40,392 bases of DNA from Anaerolinea sp. (lineage in GTDB: Bacteria; Chloroflexota; Anaerolineae; Aggregatilineales; UBA2796), in assembly GCA_014879835.1 (NCBI GenBank), contig JACSRJ010000212.1, forward strand, positions 1 to 40,392. The letters are read 5' to 3'. Each line of letters starts with the position of its first letter. Positions within the stretch are counted from its first letter, which is position 1. Below are positions 23,399-32,100 of the stretch, in pieces. The notes beneath the pieces are model-generated. The model saw nothing but the letters and a program-made list of their open reading frames with translations. It was not told the DNA's origin and searched no databases. The position numbers and the translations under genes were made by a program.

Positions 23399-24556
23399 GT
23401 GAACTCTATAGCGCGTTTAGAACACCACCTTGCACCCCTTCGTAAAGCCTTAGACGGACGTCTTGAAGCGATCATTCACGAGGCGGTACGCATCCAGCAG
23501 ATACCTGCCCCCACCTTTGATGAACGGCTGCGCGCCGAATATGTTCAGTCCTGTTTTGCAGCCATCCCTACCCTATGCCACATTGAAATTGACCCGCTTC
23601 ACAACGTTTATGCTTGTTTACCCGGCGCTTCCCGAACAAAACCCGGACTTCTGATTTCCGCCCACACCGACACCGTTTTTGATCACAATACCCCCCTTGA
23701 TCTGCACCGCAGCGGGGATACTATCAGCGCACCGGGGATCGGGGATAACAGTTTGGGGGTGGCGGCCTTGATCACCTGCGCCCAAATGCTTGCCGATCAG
23801 CGTTTCCCCACTGATGTGTGGTTTGTGGCGAACAGCCGTGAGGAAGGATTGGGCGACCTCGGCGGAATTCGGGAGGTTTCAGAGCGCCTCACGGGCAAGA
23901 TTAGCGCTGCTATTGTGATTGAGGGAATGGCATTGGGGCGGGTGTATCATGCCGGGATCGCCGTGCGGCGGCTCAAAATTCGCTGCCTTGGCCCCGGCGG
24001 GCACAGTTGGCTCCATTTTGGGCGGGCCAGTGCAGTACACGGCTTAATGCATCTGGGGGCACAGATCGCCGCGCTCAAACCGCCCGAATCCCCCCGCACC
24101 ACCTATAACATCGGGGTGATCGAAGGAGGCAGCACCGTCAATACCATTGCAGCGGAGGCCTCCCTGCTACTTGACTTACGCTCCGAAAGTCGGGATGCCC
24201 TTCAATCCTTGGAGCAGGAGGTCATGAACTTGATCGCCCAAAACCGCAGCGTCGATCTTCAGTTTGAAGTGACGGTGGTGGGTGACCGTCCGGCAGGGGC
24301 TATTCCTCGATCCCACAGCCTGCCGCAACTGGCTCAGAATGTGCTTCAATGGATGGGAGTACGTCCGCTGTTTGAGACCGGCAGCACCGATGCGAACATG
24401 CTCCTCGCCAAAGGTATCCCCACCGTGACCATTGGCATCACCAACGGTGGCAATGCCCATCGCACCGACGAATACATTGAAACCAGCGGTATCCTCAAGG
24501 GCATATGGCAGTTGATTCTGCTTGCTGTGGGCACACTTGAAGGCCTGACAGACTGA
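23399..24556 (+). CDS. M20-family metallopeptidase (peptidase T/ArgE/DapE-like)
   Basis: A zinc-dependent peptidase or deacylase of 385 residues in the M20 family. Metal-ligand motifs are in order: SAHTDTVF (His89, Asp91), APGIGDNSLG with the bridging Asp, NSREEGLGDLGG with the catalytic and binding Glu pair, and a C-terminal NGGNAHRTDEYIE with the last His. The lid/dimerisation domain (about residues 185-300) includes GPGGHSWLHFG and NIGVIEGGSTVNTIAAEA. No signal peptide is present. The start is GTG at 23399, because no ATG precedes the conserved N-terminal helix; no clear ribosome-binding site is visible. The substrate is probably a short peptide or N-acylated amino acid. It stands alone. 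Confidence 0.88.
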   Translation: MNSIARLEHHLAPLRKALDGRLEAIIHEAVRIQQIPAPTFDERLRAEYVQSCFAAIPTLCHIEIDPLHNVYACLPGASRTKPGLLISAHTDTVFDHNTPLDLHRSGDTISAPGIGDNSLGVAALITCAQMLADQRFPTDVWFVANSREEGLGDLGGIREVSERLTGKISAAIVIEGMALGRVYHAGIAVRRLKIRCLGPGGHSWLHFGRASAVHGLMHLGAQIAALKPPESPRTTYNIGVIEGGSTVNTIAAEASLLLDLRSESRDALQSLEQEVMNLIAQNRSVDLQFEVTVVGDRPAGAIPRSHSLPQLAQNVLQWMGVRPLFETGSTDANMLLAKGIPTVTIGITNGGNAHRTDEYIETSGILKGIWQLILLAVGTLEGLTD

Positions 24557-24706
24557 TTACAGGGCTTTTTGCCTTCGCCCTGCCATCGCTCAGACCACGA
24601 AGGTTTCAAGGTGCTGTAATTAACGGTAAAATCTATACAGCATTTATGAACTTCTATTGGGATTTCCTATACATACAGACCGATTGATGAAGGCAGTGAG
24701 GGCGCA

Positions 24707-25075
24707 ATGGCAAAAATCCTGATTATCGAAGATGCGGATGAACTTCGGGATATGATGACCACCCTTGTTGAGCGGATGGGCTATGAGGTGATCGTCGCGG
24801 CGGACGGCCTAGAAGGGGTTAAAATGGCCAAGTCCGATCAGCCCGATCTGATCATTCTGGACTTAATGATGCCTGTGGCCTCTGGTGATTTGACGCTGGG
24901 CTATATTCGCAGCACTGAAGGCATGAAAGATATTCCGGTTGTGGTGGTTTCGGCCCACCCAAGTGCGCGCGCCATTGCTGAAAAACTAGAAGCCTACTGC
25001 ATCGAGAAGCCCTTTGGGTTCCCCGAACTCAAAAAACTTATTGACCGTATTTTGCAACCCCAAGTTGAGGAGTAA
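24707..25075 (+). CDS. Single-domain response regulator (CheY-like receiver)
   Basis: A 122-residue stand-alone receiver domain. The acidic pocket is Glu8-Asp9, the phosphorylation site is Asp52 in LIILDLMMP, the switch residue is Ser82 (VVVSAH) and the invariant Lys is 101 (IEKPFG). No output domain follows, so it should signal by protein-protein contact or act as a phosphate sink. GAGGG lies five bases before the ATG. No histidine kinase is nearby. It is followed after 11 bases by the oligoendopeptidase F gene, so the two are probably co-transcribed. Confidence 0.93.
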   Translation: MAKILIIEDADELRDMMTTLVERMGYEVIVAADGLEGVKMAKSDQPDLIILDLMMPVASGDLTLGYIRSTEGMKDIPVVVVSAHPSARAIAEKLEAYCIEKPFGFPELKKLIDRILQPQVEE

Positions 25076-25086
25076 TCAATTCAATC

Positions 25087-26871
25087 ATGTCTGCACCCGC
25101 ACACGAAGTCACCGGCGCTGAACAAATCCTTTGGGATCTAAGCGAACTCTATTCGGGGGTGGAGGATCCCACCCTTGAACAAGACCTGAAACAGCTTAAC
25201 CTTGATGTTGAGGCTTTTGCAGGGCGTTTCCGGGGCAAGATCGCTTCCTTAAGCGCATCAGAGCTTGCTGAAGCGCTTTCGATCCTTGAAAGCATTGGCA
25301 ATCGCTACACCAACATCAGTGGTTACGCCAGCCTGACATGGACGACCGATACGGCCAACCCTGCCTTTGGGGCACTCCTTCAAAGGGTTCGTGAAGCCGG
25401 CGCGGCGCTTGAGCAAAAGAAGGTGTTTTTTGATCTGGAGTGGGCCGCCATTCCCGATGAGCGCCTCAGCATCCTTGAGGACGCAGCCCTTGCTCCTTAC
25501 CGGCACTATTTAGAAGTGGCTCTGAAGTATCGACCGCACCTGCTCAGTGAACCAGAGGAAAAAATCCTTGCGGAAAAAGGGGTCACCGGGCGGGACGCAT
25601 GGGTGCGCTTTTTTGGGGAGACCGTTGAAGCGGTGGAATTCGATTTTGAGGGCAAAAAGGTACCTCAGTCCATCGTCCTCAAAGCACTTTACCATCCTGA
25701 TCGAGAACTCCGCCGCCGTGCGGCAGACTCGGTTACGGTTGGTTTGCGCACCATTGAACGACCTGTCACCTTCATCATGAATACCCTGCTTCAGGATAAA
25801 TTCAGTGATGACACCTTGCGCAAGTACCCAAGCTGGATCACTTCTCGTAATCTCAGTAATGAAGCCTCCGATAAATCCGTGGAGGCCCTGATCACTGCGG
25901 TCACTTCGCGTTACGACATTGTGTCCCGTTTTTACCGCCTCAAGAAGCGCTTGCTGGGTTATGAAACCCTCTACGATTATGATCGTTATGCACCCCTTCA
26001 GGAAAAAGAGACTCACTACAGTTGGGACTCTGCCCGTGAGATCGTGCTGAACGCTTTTGGCGCTTTTGATCCCCAAATGGCAGCAGTGGCCTCAGAGTTC
26101 TTTGACAAACGTTGGATTCACGCCCCCATCAAACAGGGCAAGCGGGGTGGGGCTTATGCCAGCCCGATGGCCCCTAATCACCATCCTTATGTGTTCCTCA
26201 ACTATGCTGCCACAGCCCGTGATGTCTCCACACTGGCCCACGAATTAGGGCATGGCATTCACATGTACCTATCGCGCCCTCGCGGTTACTTTGGCGCTTA
26301 TACGCCCCTGACCACCGCAGAGATGGCCTCGGTCTTTGGGGAGATGCTGGTCTTTAAAGACCTGATGCACCGCGAGCGTGATCCGCAGGTGCGGTTGTCG
26401 ATGTTGGCATCCAAAATCGAAGGCTCCTTTGCAACCATCTTCCGCCAGATCAGCATGAATCGCTTTGAAGACGCGATCCACAATACCCGCCGCCAAAAAG
26501 GGGAACTAACCGCGGAGGAATTTGGGCAGGCATGGTACGAGACTCAGTGTGCCATGTTTGGGGACAGTGTGACTCTGCGCGATGATTACCGGTTGTGGTG
26601 GGCGTACATCCCGCATTTTATTCACACCCCCGGTTATGTCTACGCTTATGCTTTTGGTGAACTTCTGGTGTTGGCCCTCTTTAACCGGTATCAGGTAGAG
26701 GGTAAAGCCTTTGTGCCCAAGTATCTAGAAGTGTTGGCGTCAGGCGGTTCTGACAAACCAGAGAACATCCTTGCCCGTGTTGGCGTGGATTTGACCAACC
26801 CCTCTTTCTGGGAAGAAGGGATCAAGGCCCTTGAAGCACTCGTGATCGAGGCTGAGAATCTGGTCGTTTAG
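25087..26871 (+). CDS. pepF: Oligoendopeptidase F (M3 family)
   Basis: A 594-residue M3B metallopeptidase that degrades peptides of about 6-18 residues in the cytoplasm. The zinc-binding HExxH is His385-Glu386-Leu-Gly-His389 (AHELGHGIHMYLSR), with the third ligand in TTAEMASVFGEM about 28 residues later. Other signatures are an N-terminal WDLSELY, RGGAYASPMAPNHHPYVFLNY just before the active site, and YVYAYAFGELLVLALF near the C-terminus. The length is typical. The ATG at 25087 has only a distant GGAG, which overlaps the end of the receiver gene, so translation may depend on the upstream gene. Confidence 0.95.
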   Translation: MSAPAHEVTGAEQILWDLSELYSGVEDPTLEQDLKQLNLDVEAFAGRFRGKIASLSASELAEALSILESIGNRYTNISGYASLTWTTDTANPAFGALLQRVREAGAALEQKKVFFDLEWAAIPDERLSILEDAALAPYRHYLEVALKYRPHLLSEPEEKILAEKGVTGRDAWVRFFGETVEAVEFDFEGKKVPQSIVLKALYHPDRELRRRAADSVTVGLRTIERPVTFIMNTLLQDKFSDDTLRKYPSWITSRNLSNEASDKSVEALITAVTSRYDIVSRFYRLKKRLLGYETLYDYDRYAPLQEKETHYSWDSAREIVLNAFGAFDPQMAAVASEFFDKRWIHAPIKQGKRGGAYASPMAPNHHPYVFLNYAATARDVSTLAHELGHGIHMYLSRPRGYFGAYTPLTTAEMASVFGEMLVFKDLMHRERDPQVRLSMLASKIEGSFATIFRQISMNRFEDAIHNTRRQKGELTAEEFGQAWYETQCAMFGDSVTLRDDYRLWWAYIPHFIHTPGYVYAYAFGELLVLALFNRYQVEGKAFVPKYLEVLASGGSDKPENILARVGVDLTNPSFWEEGIKALEALVIEAENLVV

Positions 26872-26895
26872 CCCCTGTTTTCTCCGTCCCCTTGG

Positions 26896-26934
26896 CCACC
26901 TCTTGAGGGTGGTTGAGGGGCGTTCCCCCCAAAA
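26896..26934. repeat. Double hairpin with GAGGGG...CCCC-AAAA element after pepF
   Basis: CCACC/GGTGG closes one stem (26896-26912). GGGG (26917-26920) then pairs with CCCC (26925-26928), followed by AAAA. The second element, TTGAGGGG-4 nt-CCCCCC-AAAA, resembles elements at 29016-29045 (+) and 35171-35194 (-). The rest of the 246-nt gap before the next gene contains nothing I can assign. Confidence 0.45.
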
Positions 26935-27117
26935 TATCCTCCTTGCGGCGGTTCTATCCTTTCACCCTTTGCAGGTCGCACTTGGCTCCACATGGGCGTA
27001 AGAGGTCATTTGAGAAGGCAATCTGTTACCGGGTTTGCCCTCACCGGTCTAACATGGGGTTAACCATCTGCGAGTATACTCAACTTGTACCTCGTCAACA
27101 GGGAAGGAAACTGAAAG

Positions 27118-28998
27118 ATGCCTAAGTTCCGTATGGCTGTTTTGACCCTCTTGATAGCCGCGTTATTGTCCGGGGGACTACCTGCAAATGCCCTTGCCCC
27201 ATTATCCCGGACTCAATCGCTGACCACCCAAACCCTCGAAATTCTCCAACTGGCGCAATACATGCCCGCCAGTACCACTCTTTTTGGTGCCGTTCGGATC
27301 GATGATGAACACCTGCAAATCCTTGATACCCTTATCGAGCGCGTGGTCCGGCGATTCCCCAATGTTAATGTGCCTGAACGCCCGCTGCGCAGCACCCTTG
27401 AACAAACCCTAAGGATTGGCGGTTTTGATTGGGCCCAAGACATTCGCCCATGGTTAGGCAAACATGCGGCCATAGGTATTGGTTCCCTTGAATCCATGAT
27501 CTTGGGGTCTCGGATGGGAGGATCGAGTCCTGAGTTTGTGATCGCGGTCGAAATCACGGATCGCGCTAAGGCTGAAGCCTTTGTGGATCGGGTTTTAGCC
27601 ATTGCCCGTGAACCCCAGTTTGAAAAACGGACTCAGGGTGCATTCACCCTCTACGTAGGCAATCAGTTCGTTTCCGGGGATCTGCTTTTGGGGGACTCAG
27701 TGCTGCTGATCGCAACCAAGGGTTCGCTGAATGCTGCACTTGGACGCGGTGACAAACTCTCCGACAGTAAAACTTTCGGTGCCACTCTGAACAAACTGCC
27801 CGCACCCTCCTACAATGTGCTGGCTTATTTCGATTTATCATCCATCATGTCCATGCTTAGGAGCGAACTAGGGCGTTTTGGGGGCAACATGCCCCCCATC
27901 CAACTCGCCTTATTGAGCGCGGTTGGGCCCATTGCCATTGGAGGGACGATTCTTGAGGATCGTACTTTCTCGTTGGATACGGTTCAATATCTTTACCCTG
28001 AAGGACTGGCCTCAGCAGGCTATACCTATCCCTATAGCAAACCTGTCAACCCTGCCTTTGTAAGTTATTTCCCAGCGGGTACTTCCGCCCTTATCCACCA
28101 ATCCGACTTTAAGGGTCTGGTGGACATGGTCATTTCCTTATCACGACTCAGTGAAGCTGCGCAGAATAGTGCCTTTGATGCCCGCTGGGAGCGGAGCAAA
28201 GAAGAGTTCAAAACCCTCACTGGGCTTGATCTGGAGGCAGATGTCCTCTCATGGATGACAGGGGATTACGGCTTCTTTTTGAGCTACAACCCGGACGCCC
28301 CTAACCCCCTGATCAGCATGTCGCTCAACGAACCTTTCAGTCTTGATGCTTTTGGGGGCGGATTGGTGATCGAGGCTACAGACCCCACCAAAGCCAAAAA
28401 TGTGGCCGAGAAGTTGGGTGCCGCCATCATCGCCAATTCGGAGGGGAAAGTCCCTAATCTTGAAGTTCGTCAGGAGGCAGTTGCTGGTGTGCCTTCCACG
28501 GTCTTGAGCGTCAAAGATGAACGGCTTTCATCTCCTTTTGAGATCGTGATCGGGGCCAATGACAAGGTGTTTGTCATTGCCACGCGGGCCGCGGCCGAAG
28601 CGATCTTCAGCGGCGCACCGGGGCTAGATACCACCGACGCCTATAAGGACGCGACGGGGTTTTTCCTCAATGCGCCGACGCAAATCTGGTATCTGTCCCC
28701 AAGTGGTTTTGACTTGATCGGGTTGCTGATCAGCGTGGGTTTGGTTCGTCAGGCGGGGCCGATGACGTTCTCTACACCTGTAATCGCCTCAGTAGGAAGC
28801 ACGCCCGCACCGACTGCAACCCCAGACCCCGATGCGGCAGAGAAACGGCGTTTGGAGATGATCCGCAGCTTTGAGGAGGGACTCAAGGTCATCAAGGGGA
28901 TCACGAGTCTGTTTGCCCATGCGGCCATCACCGGTTATTACAATGAGGATGGGTCGACGGTAGGACGTTCGAGCATTACCCTAACCCAACCCCAATAA
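27118..28998 (+). CDS. Exported DUF3352-domain protein
   Basis: A 626-residue protein with an N-terminal signal peptide (AVLTLLIAALLSGGLPANAL, cleavage after ALA about residue 27). The rest matches the pattern of DUF3352 proteins of Chloroflexota and cyanobacteria: an opening YMPASTTLFGAVRID, then DIRPWLGKHAAIGIG, repeated YNVLAYFDLSSIMS-type blocks, and VFVIATRAAAEAIFSG near residue 490. A Pro/Thr/Ala-rich linker (STPAPTATPDPDAAEKRR, about 561-578) precedes a C-terminal helix. It is probably secreted or cell-surface; the function of the family is unknown. AAGGAA about nine bases upstream supports the ATG at 27118. It converges on the giant kinase gene. Confidence 0.8.
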   Translation: MPKFRMAVLTLLIAALLSGGLPANALAPLSRTQSLTTQTLEILQLAQYMPASTTLFGAVRIDDEHLQILDTLIERVVRRFPNVNVPERPLRSTLEQTLRIGGFDWAQDIRPWLGKHAAIGIGSLESMILGSRMGGSSPEFVIAVEITDRAKAEAFVDRVLAIAREPQFEKRTQGAFTLYVGNQFVSGDLLLGDSVLLIATKGSLNAALGRGDKLSDSKTFGATLNKLPAPSYNVLAYFDLSSIMSMLRSELGRFGGNMPPIQLALLSAVGPIAIGGTILEDRTFSLDTVQYLYPEGLASAGYTYPYSKPVNPAFVSYFPAGTSALIHQSDFKGLVDMVISLSRLSEAAQNSAFDARWERSKEEFKTLTGLDLEADVLSWMTGDYGFFLSYNPDAPNPLISMSLNEPFSLDAFGGGLVIEATDPTKAKNVAEKLGAAIIANSEGKVPNLEVRQEAVAGVPSTVLSVKDERLSSPFEIVIGANDKVFVIATRAAAEAIFSGAPGLDTTDAYKDATGFFLNAPTQIWYLSPSGFDLIGLLISVGLVRQAGPMTFSTPVIASVGSTPAPTATPDPDAAEKRRLEMIRSFEEGLKVIKGITSLFAHAAITGYYNEDGSTVGRSSITLTQPQ

Positions 28999-29015
28999 CA
29001 ATCGATCAACAGAAA

Positions 29016-29045
29016 CTGAGGGGTTCGCCCCAAAAAGCCCCTCAG
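29016..29045. terminator. Hairpin between convergent genes (CTGAGGGG / CCCCTCAG)
   Basis: CTGAGGGG (29016-29023) is perfectly complementary to CCCCTCAG (29038-29045). A competing inner stem GGGG-TTCG-CCCC followed by AAAAA occurs on the + strand. On the - strand the outer stem is followed by TTTCTGTT, so it could end the kinase transcript. Confidence 0.5.
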
Positions 29046-29049
29046 GACG

Positions 29050-29084
29050 CCCACTGCCTTTGTTGGGAAATGTAAGGCGGTGGG
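29050..29084. repeat. Second hairpin between convergent genes (CCCACTGCCTT / AAGGCGGTGGG)
   Basis: Eleven bases at 29050-29060 pair with 29074-29084 (one G-T pair) around a 13-base loop. It directly adjoins the hairpin at 29016-29045 in the 142-nt gap between the DUF3352 and kinase genes. Confidence 0.5.
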
Positions 29085-29140
29085 TGAACCAAAGAGCGAA
29101 CGGTGCACATCCGGTCTCGCTTCCGGTCAACAGGGTTTGT

Positions 29141-32100
29141 TCAATCCTCAGGGCAGATATTTCGATCCCCGATCCCGTAACGCCCTTGTTCAGCAGTGCT
29201 CAGGCGTCGCTGAACCGCATTCAGGCGCTTACAGACTCGATCTCCAAAGGTCTGATAGTCCACGTCCCACAAGCGTACTTCCCCATCCGCACTGCCTGTG
29301 ATTGCCAACTTCCCGTCGGGGGAAAAAGCCACCGCCGATATTTCCGCTTCATGCGCGATCAAGCGGCGATACTCCCGCCCGGTTGCGCTTTCGGTGATCA
29401 CCCCAGAACGATCCGCGCTGCCCGAAAGTAAGTAGCGTCCATCAGCGGAGAAAGCGAGGGCCCCTATCTGTAAACTGTGTGCCTTGATGACCCGTTCAAT
29501 GCGTCCTGATGGCAGGCTCCAGAAGGTCAGTTGACCGTTCTCATCACCTGTGACCGCTATTTGCCCATCCGGCGAAACGGTCACAGACCAGATCGGGCGA
29601 TCCAGTTTGCCCAGAGGGCGCTCCTGTCCTGTTTCCAGCGTGATCAGGCTGATTCCACCGCTTAGGTCGGTCACAATGATCGCCTTGCCGTCGGGGGTAA
29701 ATGCCACTGCACCCACCCAGTCTTGACGTTGTTCCCAAACCCGGAATAACCCACCCTTCTCAATGTCCCAGAGTCGCACGGCACGATCATTCCAGCCTGT
29801 GAGCAGCAGTCGGTCATCAGGCGATAGGGCCGTACTCATGAGGACAGCATCCGCAGCATGATCGGGCAGTTCGAAGTATTTGAGGATTTTCTTCTGGGTA
29901 AGATCAAACTGGAACAGGGTTGAGGTTCCCATCATCAGCCACTTCCCCGAATGCGCCGTGACTTGTATCCGGTGCTTCACTTCATCCTCATTTGAGACAA
30001 TGCGCCCAGTCTCAAAATCACCGATCCAATAGCCGTTGTGTGTGCCCACCAGAAGCGAAGTAGTCCCTTCCATCAACCGCACCACACTGATCCCCGGATC
30101 GGCAGGGGCAGCCAGAGAAGCTGAACGGAGGCGCATATCACTGCCGTTGGAGCGAATCTCCCACAGACGCACCGTTTGATCAGCGCTCCCCGTTAGAATC
30201 TGATCAGTTCCGTTGACCGATACAGCCAGCACCGAGTCGGTGTGTCCTAGCAGAATCGGCTGATCAAGGTTGGGGTTGTTCTCTTGGATATTCCAAACCC
30301 GTAACGTACCATCGGCGCTTACGGTGACCACCTGAGAGCCATCTTGGTTGAAACTGGCCGCATTCACCAGATCGGTGTGTCCTCGAAAAGTCAGGCGTGT
30401 TTCGCCGTTCTCAGGGTTGATCAAGGTGGCTTCACTGCCCGCGCTGATCACTGCCCATTGACCATCCCCTTGATCGGATCCCGGTTGAGGGTAGGCAACC
30501 CCTAAGACGGGGTCGATCCATTCCATTTCAGTCCTTAGGCTGGACTCTGGGATCGACCACAGCCGCGAATAACCATCCACCCCACCGGAGAGCAGAGCGC
30601 TGCTATTAGGGGCAAAGGCAAGCGCCAGCGTCCCTCCGTCGTGGGCTGCCCAAGACTTCACCCGTGTGCCCGTTTTATCCCACAGGTGAATCTCACCCTC
30701 TACCCCACCAGAGGCAAAAAGACTGCCATCCGGGGCAAAAGCAAGGCAAAGGATGGGGCTTTTATGGGCTTGGGTGATTTCGCGGATCACCTTGCCATCA
30801 CGGGCATTCAGCAGGCGAATCACGCCGTCATCATCGGCGATGATCACCAGTTCAGGGGAGGCTTCCGGGCTAAGGGCAAGTGCCCGAACGGGGGAATCGC
30901 CGCTAAACAGTAGGGTGGCTGCTTGATCCCGCCAGCGATAAAGCGCCCCGTCTTGGCCGCTGCTGAAGCGAGTTCCATCAGGGGCAAGGGCCACTGCGGT
31001 GACCGTATCGGTGTGACTGCTCATGACCTCACGGGCATACATGCGATCAAATGCCATCACCAGCGCCGCATCTGCGGGCACCGTGTAGGCAGTGCGTAAC
31101 GCACGTATCGCCAGAAGTGCCGCGAGTTCAGGGCTGCTGCTTGATTCCCCCAATAAGTTGCTAGCGGCATTACCCAAACGCAAAGACTCGATCAGCGCCT
31201 CCTGCTGCTGTCGGGCAACGGCTACGCTGGTTGCAGTTGCCTGTCCAGAGCGAATGAGGGCGTTCCCGGCCACCAGTGTCAGTTGAACTGGGGTCAGGGT
31301 GCGCGGTACTGGGGTCAGGGTTTGGGCGGCAATCTCAACTTCGGAGCGGGCCTGTCCTGCCTGAGCCGCCGCAAAAGCAGTAGCAGCCAGCGCCAGCACC
31401 ACCATAACCCCTAAGACAGCCGCAGCCCGTCCGAAGTTCTGCACCCGCCGCGCAATCCGCTCGTCTTGGGCGCGTTTTGCCGCTTGTTCAGCGATACTGG
31501 ACTCAAGGTAAGTCCGTTCCCGGTGGGTAATGCCCAGATGGCTTGTGCGCAGCCACTCACTGAATTGGTCTAAACGGGCCCCAGAGGCCAAAAAGCTAGG
31601 ATCATGTCCAGCATTCTCCCATTCCTCTACCGAGGCACTTAAACGGCGCTGTGTGCGCACCTCGTCGCGGCTGGAGGCAAGCCAATCACGAAGACGTCCC
31701 CACGCACGGATGAGCGCTTCGTGGGCCAGTTCAATGGTCGGGGCACGGGTGATCGGATCACGATCAAAACTGAGCAGACGGTAGCCGCCATAGAGTGATA
31801 GAAGGTGATCAAGGCGATCATCGTTGGCAAGGGCGCTCAGTTCCGCACGCACGACCCGACGACGGGTGTCCTCGGTGCCTTCTCCCAGCGTGACCAAGCG
31901 CAAAAACATCGCTCGGGCCAAATCCTGTGAAGGTGTATCCAAGGTTTCATAGAGCTGATCGGCGCGGCGGGCAAGGGCCCCTAGTACTCCGCCGCTCTCC
32001 TCATAGGCCTTCAGGGTAAGCTGTAGACCCTGACGGCGCTCAAACAGCTCTGTAAGCGAATACTGCATCAGGGGCAGGGCCCCCGGCTGGGCTGAGACAT

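Noticed and set aside
14714-24661. Similar 18-mers TTATGAACCCCTATTGGG (14714-14731) and TTATGAACTTCTATTGGG (24644-24661), both intergenic.
   Set aside because: A 16-of-18 match between two places in a 40-kb window is expected several times by chance, and the contexts differ.
26913-27125. Possible 70-residue reading frame between pepF and the DUF3352 gene.
   Set aside because: It starts within a hairpin, overlaps the next start codon and its composition is not protein-like.
28999-29140. Paired hairpins as a CRISPR or integron attC-like structure.
   Set aside because: The two stems differ in sequence, there are no spaced direct repeats and no cas or integrase gene.
29400-31100. Repeated motifs in DNA as a tandem repeat array.
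   Set aside because: They are the WD40 protein repeats of the kinase gene, diverged at DNA level, not a nucleotide satellite.
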